A program made the translations under genes and the position numbers. DNA of 64,000 nucleotides. Source: an uncultured Octadecabacter sp. (lineage in GTDB: Bacteria > Pseudomonadota > Alphaproteobacteria > Rhodobacterales > Rhodobacteraceae). The stretch lies in assembly GCA_937891785.1 (NCBI GenBank), contig CALAGN010000017.1, positions 18,535-82,534 on the forward strand, given 5' to 3'. A model generated the notes under the pieces. That model was given only the letters and a program-made list of their open reading frames with translations. It searched no databases and was not told where the DNA came from. Numbering within the stretch: position 1 is the stretch's first letter; each line of letters starts with the position of its first letter. Positions 48,215 to 58,500 of this stretch are shown here, one piece after another.

Positions 48215-49414
48215 TCAGTCGGGCAGGGCGGTAAGACGGTCAAACAATTGCCCCACCCCGGCGCGGTCGATATTGGCAAATGCAATGCGCAACTGGCGCG
48301 TGCCATTGTGGTTATCGGCGGGCATAAACATGGTGCCGGGCAGCATCAAAACGCCGGCATCACGCACCAGTTTTTGCGCCAGCGCATCCGAGGGCATGTC
48401 ATAGGGATGCGTCACATAAGCAAAGTAAGCGCCACAGCCCATCAGCGACCAGCCTTTAGCGGCAAGGGCAGGGAACCCATCGGTAATCGCGGCGCGTCGA
48501 TCAAGGATTTCCGCACGTTCCCCCGCCAGCCATTGTGACAGATTTTGCATCCCCCAAAGGGCAGCGCGCTGGCCGATCTGGTTGGGGCAGATCGTGACGG
48601 TATCAAGGAACTTTTCGGTCTCGGCCAGTCGCGCGACACTGGCCAGCATCGCGCCAACGCGGTGTCCGGTCAGGCGATAGGCCTTGGAAAAGGAATAAAG
48701 CTGGATCATCGTGTCGTCCCAATTGGGATCGGTGAACAGATCGTGTGGCGCGATCGGTTTTCCATCGCGCCCCTCTGGGGCGACTCTGCTATCAAAATCA
48801 CGGTAGGTTTCGTCTATGATCAAGGCAATCCCGCGCGTGCGCGCCAGATCGAAAAACGCGCGCACCAGATCGACGGGGTATTCCACGCCGCCGGGGTTGT
48901 TTGGTGTCACCAGCACAATTGCGCGGGTGCGCGGCGTGATAAGCGACGCCGCCTGTTCGGGATCGGGCAAAAGCGTCGGCCCTGTGTCCAAAGCATTGCA
49001 GCGCACCCCCGCCATATCCAGCCACATACGGTGGTTGAAATAATAGGGTACGGGCAGGATCACATCGTCGCCAGCGGTGCACAGACTGGCGATCGCAGCG
49101 GCAAACGCCTGATTGCAACCCGATGTAATCGCAACATTTTCCGGCGCGATTTGTCCGCCGTAAGCAACTGACCACTCGGCGGCCACTTGCGCGCGCAGCG
49201 GATCATAGCCCAGAACAGGGCCATACAAATGCGCCCCCGGATCGGTTAGGACCGTGTCAGCCATGGCCTGCAACATCGGCTGCGGGGGCGGATCGACGGG
49301 GGCGGCCTGCGAGACGTTAATCAAGGGGCGGTCAGGCGTGAAATTCACGCCCTCCAGCCAACGGCGCGCCTCCATGACGGGGGGGGCAAAAGTGGATTGT
49401 GTTGATGTGGTCAT
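48215..49414 (-). CDS. PLP-dependent aminotransferase, class I/II
   Basis: A 399-residue fold-type I aminotransferase. The cofactor Lys is in QLYSFSKAYRLTGHRVG; other sites are ITSGCNQAFAAAI, VTPNNPGGVEYP and the C-terminal Arg in RQLRIAFAN. Substrate is not set by sequence; aspartate or aromatic amino acids are common. The ATG at 49414 follows GGAG and overlaps the DUF2127 stop (ATGA). Confidence 0.9.
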   Translation of the reverse strand: MTTSTQSTFAPPVMEARRWLEGVNFTPDRPLINVSQAAPVDPPPQPMLQAMADTVLTDPGAHLYGPVLGYDPLRAQVAAEWSVAYGGQIAPENVAITSGCNQAFAAAIASLCTAGDDVILPVPYYFNHRMWLDMAGVRCNALDTGPTLLPDPEQAASLITPRTRAIVLVTPNNPGGVEYPVDLVRAFFDLARTRGIALIIDETYRDFDSRVAPEGRDGKPIAPHDLFTDPNWDDTMIQLYSFSKAYRLTGHRVGAMLASVARLAETEKFLDTVTICPNQIGQRAALWGMQNLSQWLAGERAEILDRRAAITDGFPALAAKGWSLMGCGAYFAYVTHPYDMPSDALAQKLVRDAGVLMLPGTMFMPADNHNGTRQLRIAFANIDRAGVGQLFDRLTALPD

Positions 49415-49890
49415 GTCACTGCTCCGCGCGCTTTCCATTCTCGCCAAATTAGCCAGATCACGACAATGTCTATGACGCTTAGGACAAGCATCATCACTCC
49501 TTCGCCATGTAGATACTTATAAAGCTGATAAATGACAAAGCTGATGAGCGCTATGATCGACAGCGGATAGGCCCACTTGAATCCGACAACCAAAGCCAAA
49601 ACCAGACCAAGGTTGAGTGAACCATGGATCACTAGGTAAACGAGATAAAAGCTCTCGTTCGTGATGGGGGTCGATTGGATGAACCGCAACATAATCAACG
49701 CTAGCGGATCTTGGGGATCATCGACCAGCTCTAGCCGCGCAAGCCCGACAACCCAATGACTGATCTGTGCTGCCGGAATACTCCAAAGCAGCAGGCCACC
49801 CAGAATTTGCGATAGACCCAGCCCGCCCTTGGCCAACATCGAAAGGACAAACCCAAGGTGCGCGAACTTCGACTGTTTGGATGCCATCAT
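49411..49890 (-). CDS. DUF2127 membrane protein
   Basis: A 159-residue protein with four hydrophobic segments and the DUF2127 pattern (YLVYLVIHGSLNLGLVLALV; FKWAYPLSIIALISFVIYQL; SVIDIVVIWLIWREW). The function is unknown. Two ATGs in tandem (49890, 49887) follow AAAGG. Its stop overlaps the aminotransferase start (ATGA), so the pair is coupled although no functional link is known. Confidence 0.82.
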   Translation of the reverse strand: MMASKQSKFAHLGFVLSMLAKGGLGLSQILGGLLLWSIPAAQISHWVVGLARLELVDDPQDPLALIMLRFIQSTPITNESFYLVYLVIHGSLNLGLVLALVVGFKWAYPLSIIALISFVIYQLYKYLHGEGVMMLVLSVIDIVVIWLIWREWKARGAVT

Positions 49891-49923
49891 CTTGCCTTTA
49901 GACCTCCCTAGCGGCGGGGCCGA

Positions 49924-50445
49924 TTAGTCCTTGCCGCGATAAGGTTCGACGTACTGCAACGCCATGTCCCACGGGAAGAAAATCCAGGTGTCCTGCGACA
50001 CGCCGGTAATAAACGTATCGACCATCGGCTCGCCTGCCGGTTTGGCATAGACGGTCGCGAAATGCGCCTTGGGATATAGTTCGCGGACCAGTTCAAGGGT
50101 TTTGCCGCTATCGACCAGATCATCGACCACGAGAATGCCGGTGCCATCGCCCATCATTTCGGCGTCGGGGGATTTCAGCACCTTGGCCTCGCGCCGCTCT
50201 TCGGATTTGCCGCCACCAGAGTAATACGACATCACTGAGATCGTATCGACCGTGCGGATGTCGAGTTCGCGGGCTACGATCATAGCCGGGGCCATGCCAC
50301 CACGGGTGATCGCGACTACGGCTTTCCATGCACCATCGCCAGGCCCATGCCCGTCCAACCGCCACGCAAGCGCGCGGCTGTCGCGGTGGATTTGATCCCA
50401 TGAGATGTGGAAGCCCTTTTCGTGGGGCAGGCGGTGGTCGTTCAT
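49924..50445 (-). CDS. gpt: Xanthine phosphoribosyltransferase
   Basis: A 173-residue purine-salvage enzyme converting xanthine (and guanine) with PRPP to nucleotides. The PRPP motif is [14 protein letters not shown]; the N-terminal [20 protein letters not shown] and the C-terminal FFPWDM are typical of the Gpt group. AAGGAT precedes the ATG. Confidence 0.93.
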   Translation of the reverse strand: MNDHRLPHEKGFHISWDQIHRDSRALAWRLDGHGPGDGAWKAVVAITRGGMAPAMIVARELDIRTVDTISVMSYYSGGGKSEERREAKVLKSPDAEMMGDGTGILVVDDLVDSGKTLELVRELYPKAHFATVYAKPAGEPMVDTFITGVSQDTWIFFPWDMALQYVEPYRGKD

Positions 50446-50455
50446 AATAGCATCC

Positions 50456-51070
50456 TTAGCTAAGCGCGATCTTGAGGCCGAAAATCGCGATCAATGCACC
50501 AAAGGTGCGATCAACCGATGATTTTAGCCCGATATAGGCGGCACGGGCGCGCGGCAACGAAAAAACTCGCGCAACGACCACATACCACAGGGTTTCATTG
50601 AGGAATATCGCCAAAAGCAGGGCAGCGTGGGTGGCCAGTGAAGTCTCGCTTGGGATCAAGCCGACAAAGACCGCGCCAAAGAACACGGCAGGCTTGGGGT
50701 TGACCATAAATGTAAGCAGGCCGAACCGGATTGCCGAGGCCGCGCTGCGCGGCGCGGCGTTCAGACTGGCTTGCGGCAGGGGTGTCGCGGCGTGACGCCA
50801 CATCATCACGGCGATATAAATCAAGACCATGCCGCCGATCACTTTGAGCCCGGTAAAAAGCTGTGGGACAATTTCGAACAAAAGCGCCAATCCGGCCATT
50901 GCCGCGCTCGCCCAAATAACCGCGCCAAGGCCAAATCCAAGCGCCAGCGCGGTTGCCACATGAAACCCCTCGGATGCCGCCGTGCGCACCGACACCACAA
51001 ACGATGGACCGGGACTGATTGCGGCCAACAGGTGGATCAACACGACCGAGATAAATGCAGATGTCGTCAC
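50456..51070 (-). CDS. LysE family amino-acid exporter
   Basis: A 204-residue transporter with about six membrane segments and the N-terminal motif [18 protein letters not shown] of the LysE/RhtB family, which exports amino acids or homoserine lactones. The start is GTG at 51070, overlapping by GTGA the stop of a possible 30-residue frame. It is 10 bases upstream of gpt on the same strand and may be co-transcribed. Confidence 0.88.
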   Translation of the reverse strand: MTTSAFISVVLIHLLAAISPGPSFVVSVRTAASEGFHVATALALGFGLGAVIWASAAMAGLALLFEIVPQLFTGLKVIGGMVLIYIAVMMWRHAATPLPQASLNAAPRSAASAIRFGLLTFMVNPKPAVFFGAVFVGLIPSETSLATHAALLLAIFLNETLWYVVVARVFSLPRARAAYIGLKSSVDRTFGALIAIFGLKIALS

Positions 51071-51159
51071 GGGACGCGGGTCGCCACAAGCCGCGCGCCA
51101 AATGCGCCCAGTAGGGTCAGATTGAACCCAACAAACTGCGCGACAGTGATGTCGGTCAC
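51067..51159 (-). CDS. Candidate 30-residue coupled microprotein
   Basis: GTG at 51159 opens a 30-codon frame (begins VTDITVAQFVGFNLTLLGAF, ends with basic ARLVATRVP) whose TGA overlaps the LysE-family GTG start. It lies between fabI and that gene. It has a single hydrophobic helix. No strong ribosome-binding site is visible, so it may be a coupling leader or chance. Confidence 0.3.
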   Translation of the reverse strand: MTDITVAQFVGFNLTLLGAFGARLVATRVP

Positions 51160-51167
51160 GGCCTGCG

Positions 51168-51980
51168 CTAGTCCTTGTTGGGAGACATGTCGGGGGCGTC
51201 CACGGCCTTCATCCCGACCACATGATAGCCCGCATCGACGTGGTGAACCTCGCCAGTGACGCCGCTGCTGAGATCGGAAAGAAGATAAAGGGCCGAGCCA
51301 CCGACCTCGTGGATGCTCACGTTCTTGCGCAACGGAGAGTTGTATTCATTCCATTTTAGTATGTAGCGGAAATCGCCGATGCCGGACGCGGCCAGAGTTT
51401 TGATCGGACCAGCCGAGATTGCATTGACGCGGATGCCGTCCTTGCCAAGGTCTTCGGCCATATAGCGCACCGATGCCTCAAGGGCGGCTTTCGCCACGCC
51501 CATGACGTTATAATGCGGCATAATGCGTTCGGCGCCATAATAGGTCATCGTGATCGCCGCGCCACCTTTGTTCATCATCTTTTCAGCGCGTTGCATCACA
51601 GACGTAAAAGAATAAACTGAGATATCCATCGTCATCGTAAAGTTGGCACGGCTGGTATCTAAGTAACGGCCACGCAATTCATTTTTATCTGAAAAACCAA
51701 TGGCGTGCACGACGAAATCAATGTTATCCCAGTGTTCTTTCAGGCTATCAAACAGTCCGTCAATCGAGGCCTCGTCGCTGACGTCGCACGGCAGCACGAT
51801 GCTGGAGCCAAGCGAGGCGGCCAGTGGATCAACACGCTTTTTCAAAGCGTCGCCCTGATAAGAAAATGCCAGTTCCGCGCCGGCCTCGCCAAGGGCCTTT
51901 GCAATACCCCATGCGATGGATTTGTCGTTTGCGAGCCCCATGATGAGGCCGCGCTTACCTTGCATAAGGTTCGATGTCAT
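51168..51980 (-). CDS. fabI: Enoyl-[acyl-carrier-protein] reductase (NADH)
   Basis: A 270-residue short-chain dehydrogenase reducing trans-2-enoyl-ACP in fatty-acid elongation. It has [20 protein letters not shown], the active-site Tyr and Lys in [12 protein letters not shown], and [15 protein letters not shown]-terminal tail rich in Asp/Lys is normal. It is divergent from pdxH across 161 bases. Confidence 0.96.
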   Translation of the reverse strand: MTSNLMQGKRGLIMGLANDKSIAWGIAKALGEAGAELAFSYQGDALKKRVDPLAASLGSSIVLPCDVSDEASIDGLFDSLKEHWDNIDFVVHAIGFSDKNELRGRYLDTSRANFTMTMDISVYSFTSVMQRAEKMMNKGGAAITMTYYGAERIMPHYNVMGVAKAALEASVRYMAEDLGKDGIRVNAISAGPIKTLAASGIGDFRYILKWNEYNSPLRKNVSIHEVGGSALYLLSDLSSGVTGEVHHVDAGYHVVGMKAVDAPDMSPNKD

Positions 51981-52141
51981 TGGTGTTCCCCTCGCCGGAT
52001 TGGGCGTTGTTTCGCATTGGTTTAGGCGATTGGTTGGGCTGCATCAAGCCTTGCTGCATCGTACACAAGACTTGCCGCCTTGCGTGTGCCGCATTAGATC
52101 AGATTCAAACAGACCCCAAAGACATTTATCGAGGCCAAACC

Positions 52142-52747
52142 ATGACTGACAGAACCGGAATTTTTGCGGGTGACGATCCGTTCGTGATCGCCCGTCGATG
52201 GCTGGCTGAGGCTGAGACAGCCGAGCCAAACGATCCCAACGCGATTGCCCTGTCGACGGTGGACGGCGACGGACTGCCCAACGCGCGGATGGTTCTTTTG
52301 AAGGACATCGAAGATGCGGCGTTTGTGTTTTATACCAATTATGACAGCGCCAAGGGACAAGAGCTTGCCGCGACTGGCAAGGCTGCTTTTGTGATGCATT
52401 GGAAATCGCTACGTCGCCAAATTCGAGTCCGCGGCACGGTAAACCGCGAGGAAGGGCCGCAGGCGGATGCCTATTATAAATCGCGCTCGCTCAAAAGTCG
52501 GCTGGGGGCATGGGCGTCGCAGCAATCGCGCCCGCTCACGTCGCGCACCGCGCTTGTCGCCGAGGTGGCCAAAGTAACGGTAGCGCATGGCCCCAACCCC
52601 GCGCGTCCGCCGTTCTGGGGCGGCTTCAGAATCGTGCCGACCGAGGTTGAGTTTTGGGCCGATGGCCCCTTTAGGTTGCATGACCGATTTCGTTGGTCGC
52701 GTATAGGGCAAGTCGACCCTTGGGAAATCACCCGTTTGAGCCCCTAA
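52142..52747 (+). CDS. pdxH: Pyridoxamine/pyridoxine 5'-phosphate oxidase
   Basis: A 201-residue FMN enzyme of vitamin B6 synthesis and salvage. Motifs: [51 protein letters not shown] and the C-terminal FRWSRIG...[10 protein letters not shown]. The ATG at 52142 gives the usual length. It supplies the cofactor for the many PLP enzymes of the window. Confidence 0.95.
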   Translation: MTDRTGIFAGDDPFVIARRWLAEAETAEPNDPNAIALSTVDGDGLPNARMVLLKDIEDAAFVFYTNYDSAKGQELAATGKAAFVMHWKSLRRQIRVRGTVNREEGPQADAYYKSRSLKSRLGAWASQQSRPLTSRTALVAEVAKVTVAHGPNPARPPFWGGFRIVPTEVEFWADGPFRLHDRFRWSRIGQVDPWEITRLSP

Positions 52748-52865
52748 TTTTCACGCTTCGTAAAAAAACACACACTGCGGGGCCTTGAATGACGGTGGCT
52801 TTGTCGTGCAATAACGGAGCTGGGATACGTAATGCTCGACGGGGGTAGCGCGTTTGGATTGTCTT

Positions 52866-53405
52866 ATGATGGACGAAGAAACGGATAAGAAACATATCCT
52901 TAAGGGGCATGTTAAGTGGTTTGATCCAGACAAGGGCTTTGGCTTTGCCATCCCCGATTCTGGCGGGCCTGACATTTTGCTGCACGCCAATGTCTTGCGC
53001 AATTATGGCCAAGGCTCGATTGCGGACGGGGCCATTGTCGAGCTGAGCGTGCTTGAGACGGAACGTGGCATGCAGGCCGTCGAGGTATTGAGCATCGATA
53101 CGTCGGACCTTCCAGTTGACGCTGGCCTAAGTGATTTTGCAGATATGGACCCCGCTGAAATGCGGCTCGCTCCTTTGGAACCTGCCCGCATAAAATGGTT
53201 CGACAAGGCAAAGGGATTTGGCTTTGCAAATGTGTTTGGGTCGACCGAGGATGTTTTCGTACACGTCGAGATTTTACGTCATTCTGGGCTTGTTGATCTG
53301 CTGCCCGGTGAAGCGGTGACAGTTCGGGTTATGGATGGAAATCGCGGCCGAATGGCAACCGAGGTGCTGTCGTGGGATGCTGCTTCCAAGACGCCGACTG
53401 AATGA
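52866..53405 (+). CDS. Twin cold-shock-domain protein
   Basis: A 179-residue protein with two cold-shock domains (residues about 15-75 and 105-170). The RNA-binding motifs are HVKWFDPDKGFGFAIP and RIKWFDKAKGFGFANV plus DVFVHVEILR. Paired domains act as nucleic-acid chaperones. The start is at ATG 52866 or 52869; a TTG at 52854 is less likely. It overlaps the DUF192 gene (ATGA), a usual pairing in Rhodobacterales. Confidence 0.92.
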   Translation: MMDEETDKKHILKGHVKWFDPDKGFGFAIPDSGGPDILLHANVLRNYGQGSIADGAIVELSVLETERGMQAVEVLSIDTSDLPVDAGLSDFADMDPAEMRLAPLEPARIKWFDKAKGFGFANVFGSTEDVFVHVEILRHSGLVDLLPGEAVTVRVMDGNRGRMATEVLSWDAASKTPTE

Positions 53406-53863
53406 TACGTGCGGTGGTTTTCACCATTGCGCTGATCGGTGCTGGTGCGGCACAGGCCGCCTGCACTGACGACAGCCTTTCGGTTCGCGGCGACTGGGGT
53501 CAGGCGCGGTTTCACGTCAGCATCGCCGATGATCCCGCCGAACGCGCCCAGGGCCTGATGAACGTCGCGAGCATGCCGCTGATGACCGGAATGCTGTTTG
53601 TTTATGAACGACCGCAAAGCCCGCGATTTTGGATGCGAAACACGCTGATTTCGCTCGATATGCTATTCGTCGCCCCTGACGGCGAGATTTTGCACATTCA
53701 CCCGCGTGCCGTGCCACTAGATGAAACAGGGATTCCGGGAGGGGACGGCGTGCAGATGGTGCTGGAGATCAACGGCGGCATGGCTGAACGGCTTGGAATC
53801 GCGGTTGGTGATGCGATGCAGCACCCTTCTTTTGGTCCTGAACCAATTTGGCACTGCGAATAG
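53402..53863 (+). CDS. DUF192 secreted protein
   Basis: A 153-residue protein with a signal peptide (VVFTIALIGAGAAQAACTDD) and a DUF192 domain: AERAQGLMNVASMPLMTGML, RFWMRNTLISLDMLF, HIHPRAVP and VLEINGGMAERLGI. The function is unknown. Its start lies in the stop of the cold-shock gene. It ends 52 bases before tRNA-Pro. Confidence 0.9.
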   Translation: MIRAVVFTIALIGAGAAQAACTDDSLSVRGDWGQARFHVSIADDPAERAQGLMNVASMPLMTGMLFVYERPQSPRFWMRNTLISLDMLFVAPDGEILHIHPRAVPLDETGIPGGDGVQMVLEINGGMAERLGIAVGDAMQHPSFGPEPIWHCE

Positions 53864-53915
53864 TTGTTTTTGGTCTTTTCAAATCAGTAAACACACCTTA
53901 GAGACACCCTTGGTT

Positions 53916-53992
53916 CGGGGCGTAGCGCAGCCTGGTAGCGCATCTGTTTTGGGAACAGAGGGTCGGGAGTTCGAATCTCTCCGCCCCGACCA
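53916..53992 (+). tRNA. tRNA-Pro (anticodon TGG)
   Basis: A 77-base cloverleaf: acceptor CGGGGCG pairs with CGCCCCG, D-loop AGCGCAGCCTGGTAGCGC, anticodon loop TTTGGGA (anticodon TGG), T-arm GGGAGTTCGAATCTC, and an encoded CCA. A TTGTTT/TAAACA pair at 53864-53893 (18-base spacer) could be its promoter. A short AGTCG/CGACT hairpin follows at 53996-54019. Confidence 0.95.
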
Positions 53993-54184
53993 ATAAGTCG
54001 ATCAAATTGTACGACTTTCAGCCTTGAGCTGAATTTATGATGATCGCTAGAATTCTTTTCAATTCACGCTATTATTATCTCAAGTAGGGAAGGGTGACTT
54101 TTGCGCTGCGTCAATTTCCTCATGGTGAGACCTGCCCGGCATTTTTCTGGGCCGGTTATTAGCTAGATATCCTCGAGGAAAATC

Positions 54185-54499
54185 ATGAAGAATATCATTT
54201 CAATATCATGCGCGGCGGTGCTCGCGATTGCATCTGCTGCACCAAGTTTTGCTGAAACACGTAGCGCGCCAGGGGAATGGCGTCCTGGTAATGCGGCTAT
54301 GATGCAAGATGTTTACAGCTGCGATGCTGATTCTTGGGTCCGTAGCGTGTCCGAAGAGACGGGCGAGACGCTTTATGCCAACAACTGGACCTGCAAACCG
54401 GGCCGCGCATCGGAACGTGGCAGAGACCGTTGCAGGGAAAAATATCACGAAAGTGGTAAGGCGATCATTAAGCTCGGGCAAAGCAGATGTCCTGCCTAG
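54185..54499 (+). CDS. Small secreted cysteine-containing protein
   Basis: A 104-residue protein with a signal peptide (NIISISCAAVLAIASAAPSF, cut near Ala-Glu-Thr) and a mature part with four cysteines (YSCDADSW, NWTCKPG, RDRCREK, SRCPA), enough for two disulfides. I do not recognise the family. GAGGAAAATC precedes the ATG. It stands alone between tRNA-Pro and a terminator, with its own promoter region of about 190 bases. Confidence 0.7.
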   Translation: MKNIISISCAAVLAIASAAPSFAETRSAPGEWRPGNAAMMQDVYSCDADSWVRSVSEETGETLYANNWTCKPGRASERGRDRCREKYHESGKAIIKLGQSRCPA

Positions 54500-54516
54500 T
54501 GACTAAGGCACCAAGC

Positions 54517-54552
54517 GCTACCCCTGTCGGTATTGGCTGACAGGGGTAGCGT
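54517..54552. terminator. Terminator between convergent genes
   Basis: A perfect 13-base inverted repeat, CGCTACCCCTGTC (54517-54529) and GACAGGGGTAGCG (54540-54552), fills the 56-base space between the secreted protein and the opposing lipoprotein gene. It can serve both. Confidence 0.75.
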
Positions 54553-54555
54553 CAC

Positions 54556-55008
54556 CTAAAGCGGTCGACCGCCCGTCAATATCAAAATCTCGCGCATTTC
54601 AGCCTCGAGACGGGCATCACGCAGCCGGATGCGCCGGATGCCGCCATCCCGTTGTGGCACACGAATATAGGTATCGGCAGTGACGATACGCCCGTCACCC
54701 GACGTGACGCTTTTCACCCCATAGATAAAGCGCGGCAGGTTTTCGACGGTGCCGTTATGTTCAAGGATCAGGCCCGCAGCGTCTTGTGGTGTTGGCAGGG
54801 TTTCGCAACGGATTTCATCGTGATTTGGCCGCACCACCGTTTGCGCGGGACCAGCGCAGGCTTCAGCGATTGCCAGAAACAAGACCTCGGGAAAGTTCTC
54901 AAAATATGCCTGTTGCGCCCCGCCGCGCAGGGCCGCCTCGGTTGTGCCATGCAGGGTTGGGGCACAGGCAGATAGGGCTAGAAGGGCGGTTAGTAGGCAA
55001 AGACGCAT
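54556..55008 (-). CDS. Hypothetical lipoprotein
   Basis: A 150-residue protein with a lipobox (LLTALLALSACAP). The mature part has two further cysteines (AEACAGP and IRCETLP) and ends in an Arg-rich amphipathic stretch (RRIRLRDARLEAEMREIL). I do not recognise the domain. It is the last gene before the long nrdJ leader region and points away from it. Confidence 0.72.
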   Translation of the reverse strand: MRLCLLTALLALSACAPTLHGTTEAALRGGAQQAYFENFPEVLFLAIAEACAGPAQTVVRPNHDEIRCETLPTPQDAAGLILEHNGTVENLPRFIYGVKSVTSGDGRIVTADTYIRVPQRDGGIRRIRLRDARLEAEMREILILTGGRPL

Positions 55009-55548
55009 GTTGCTCTCCGTGATATTTAATCAACATCTCGCACAGGCGCACGCAGGGTGAAAGCAAGCGTGCGAATCTCTTGGCGGAAAATTTTGCGGTC
55101 TTGTGCCTGTTCAAGTCATTGTTCAGCTTTGAGTCCTAAGCCTGCGGCGTCTAAAGGCTTTTGCCGCTAGCGCGCGCGTTAACGAATTGTGCATTCTTGT
55201 GTGGACAACTCGGTGGAGGAATCACAAACGGCTGATAACTGCGTGCTTTTGTTTATCGTCAACCGCAAATAATCAAAGTTTTGTGTAAAAAATGCGTTGA
55301 CCCACTAGGGGTAGATAAGCCAGTTTGTACAAGTCGGCCACAATCGCACAAGATGTAGTGTAGAGTGGCGCGGGACGGGTATCACAAATGCGGGTCATCA
55401 TGCGATCCAGACCAGCTTTTGCACCATTTTACAGGTGCAAAGCGCAGGGAAGCTTTGTGTCATCCCGATAGCTAACGGCTGGTGCTGGTAGGCATCATGT
55501 ACAAGAGACAGCGCCGCACAAGACGGCGCCACAGCGAGGCAGATGACC
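55009..55548. other. 540-base non-coding region upstream of nrdJ
   Basis: No convincing reading frame is present. The part near 55250-55360 is A/T-richer and holds promoter-like words (TTGACC 55298-55303, TTGTAC 55325-55330). From 55407 the sequence is dominated by complementary segments described separately. The promoter of the opposing lipoprotein gene must also lie at the left end. Confidence 0.6.
55407..55529 (+). ncRNA. Candidate structured 5' leader of nrdJ
   Basis: A closing stem pairs CCAG-ACCAGC (55407-55416) with GCTGGT-(G)-CTGG (55478-55488): 10 base pairs with one bulge. Inside it are a perfect 8-pair hairpin, TTTGCACC (55418-55425) with GGTGCAAA (55434-55441), and a 4-pair stem GGGA/TCCC (55447-55450, 55463-55466). 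A third hairpin, GCGCCG/CGGCGC (55511-55516, 55524-55529), sits just before the ribosome-binding site. This is a three-way-junction-like fold. A role as an RNA switch is inference. Confidence 0.5.
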
Positions 55549-58500
55549 ATGAAGATTGACCGCAATTTCACAAAATCCGGACAAGACGCTTACGCAGAGC
55601 TGGATTTCAAAGAAACGACATCCGAAATCCGCAATCCTGATGGAACAATCGTTTTCAAACTCGAAAACTGCGAAATTCCCGCCGATTGGAGCCAGGTTGC
55701 CTCTGATGTGATCGCCCAAAAGTATTTCCGCAAGGCTGGCGTGCCCAGCAAGCTCAAGCGCGTCAAGGAAAAGGGTGTTCCTGAATTCCTGTGGCGGTCG
55801 GTTCCAGCCGACGGCGCCGAAATGAGCGGCGAGATTTCCGCCAAGCAGGTGTTCGACCGTCTGGCGGGCGCTTGGGCCTATTGGGGTTGGAAAGGTGGCT
55901 ATTTCACCACCGAGGCCGACGCCCGGTGCTATTTCGATGAAATGCGCTTTATGCTGGCGACCCAGCGCGCCGCGCCCAACAGCCCACAGTGGTTCAACAC
56001 TGGGCTGCACTGGGCCTATGGCATCGACGGTCCGGCACAGGGCCACCACTATGTTGATTACAAGACCGGCGTGCTGACCAAATCCACGTCATCTTACGAA
56101 CATCCGCAGCCGCACGCCTGTTTCATCCAATCGGTCGCCGACGATCTGGTGAATGATGGTGGCATCATGGATTTGTGGGTCCGCGAGGCGCGTCTGTTCA
56201 AGTATGGGTCGGGCACTGGCACCAACTTTTCATCCTTGCGTGCCGCAGGCGAGAACCTGTCAGGCGGTGGCAAGTCGTCTGGCCTGATGGGCTTTTTGAA
56301 AATCGGTGATCGGGCTGCTGGCGCGATCAAATCGGGTGGCACAACGCGGCGCGCCGCTAAGATGGTGATCGTCGATGCGGACCACCCCGATATCGAAGAG
56401 TTCATTAACTGGAAGGTGCTCGAAGAACAGAAAGTGGCGTCCATCGTCGCCGGTTCAAAGATGCACGAGCAAAAGCTGAACGGTATCTTTGCCGCGATCC
56501 GCACATGGGACGGCGCCGAGTCTGGCGCCTATGATCCAAATGCCAACGAATGTTTGAAAATTGCAATTCGTGACGCCAAAAAGTCGATGATTCCAGAGAC
56601 ATATATTAAGCGGGTGTTGGATTATGCCAAGCAGGGTCACACCAGCATTGAGTTTCCAACCTATGATACGGACTGGGATAGCGAAGCTTACAACTCGGTT
56701 TCCGGTCAAAACTCCAACAACTCGATCCGCGTCACCGATGCCTTCCTTAAGGCAGTCGAGGCCGATGCGGATTGGGATCTGATTAACCGCAGGGACGGAA
56801 AAGTTTACAAAACCATCAAAGCGCGCGACCTCTGGGAACAGGTTGGTCACGCCGCATGGGCCTGCGCCGATCCAGGCATTCAATATCACGACACAGTCAA
56901 CGACTGGCACACATGCCCCGAAGACGGCGCGATCCGCGGATCGAACCCGTGCAGCGAATATATGTTCCTTGACGACACGGCCTGTAACCTTGCCTCGATG
57001 AACTTGCTGACATTCTATAAAGACAGCGAATTTCAGGTCGAAGACTACATGCACGCCACGCGTCTGTGGACTATAACGCTGGAAATCTCGGTGATGATGG
57101 CGCAATTCCCGTCCAAAGAAATCGCGCAGCGGTCTTATGACTTCCGCACGCTGGGCCTGGGCTATGCCAACATCGGCGGATTGCTGATGAACATGGGCTT
57201 TGGCTATGACAGCGTTCAAGGGCGCGCCATGTGTGGTGCCCTGACAGCGATCATGACCGGCGTGTCTTATGCCACGTCCGCCGAAATGGCCGGTGAACTG
57301 GGATCATTCCCCGGTTACAAGAAAAACGCCGCTCACATGCTGCGCGTCATCCGCAACCACCGTAACGCCGCTTATGGCGCGACGGACGGTTACGAAAAGC
57401 TGGCGACCAACCCGCTTGCGCTTGATCACGCCAACTGCCCCGATGCCCGTCTGGTCGATATTGCCATGGGTGCTTGGGACGAGGCCCTGAAATTGGGCAA
57501 GACGCATGGCTATCGCAATGCGCAAGTCTCGGTTATTGCGCCAACCGGCACGATCGGTCTGGTCATGGATTGCGACACCACAGGGATCGAGCCGGACTTT
57601 GCGCTGGTGAAATTCAAGAAACTTGCCGGTGGCGGGTATTTCAAGATCATCAACCAATCCGTGCCCGCTGCACTGGATAAACTGGGCTATGGCTCGGCAC
57701 AGATCGAGGAAATCATCAGCTATGCTGTGGGCCACGGCACTATCGGTAATGCACCAGGTATCAACCACACGTCACTGATCGGTCATGGTTTCGGCCCTGC
57801 CGAATTGGACAAGATCGAAGCCGCGCTGCCATCCGCCTTCGACATTCGCTTCGTGATGAACCAGTGGACGCTGGGCGGGGAATTCTGCACCAAGACGCTG
57901 GGTATTCCTGCAGCCAAGCTGAATGATCCAACCTTTGATCTGCTGCGCCACCTTGGGTTTACCAAGGCCGACATCGACGCCGCCAATGATCACGTTTGTG
58001 GAACAATGACGCTCGAAGACGCGCCGTTCTTGAAGGAAGAGCACTACTCCGTCTTTGATTGCGCCAACCAGTGTGGTAAAAAAGGTAAGCGTTTCCTTAG
58101 TGTTGACAGCCACATCTATATGATGGCCGCGGCGCAGTCGTTCATCTCAGGGGCGATTTCCAAGACGATCAACATGGCCAACGACGCGACAATTGAGGAC
58201 TGCCAGAAAGCCTACGAACTGTCATGGTCGCTGGGGATCAAGGCCAACGCGCTTTATCGCGACGGATCCAAACTGTCACAGCCTTTGGCCGCAGCACTGG
58301 TCGAAGACGATGATGAAGCTGCCGAAATCATGGAAAGCGGCACCGTGCACGAAAAGACCTTGGTTCTGGCTGAAAAGATCGTCGAAAAGATAATCATCAA
58401 GGAAATCGTGCGCTCCAACCGCGAAAAGATGCCTCAGCGCCGCAAGGGCTATACCCAAAAGGCCAACGTCGGCGGGCACAAGGTTTACCTGCGCACTGGC

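Noticed and set aside
53993..54184. Integration site at tRNA-Pro
   Set aside because: No second copy of the tRNA 3' end and no integrase are present in the window.
55303..55360. NrdR-box-like words (CACTAGGGGTAGAT, CACAAGATGTAGTG) upstream of nrdJ
   Set aside because: The 44-base spacing does not match the usual 31-32 base pair of NrdR boxes, and the first word fits poorly.
55400..55490. Classic cobalamin riboswitch
   Set aside because: There is no B12-box and no full core; only a loose GGGAA...TCCC likeness. Kept as a generic structured leader.
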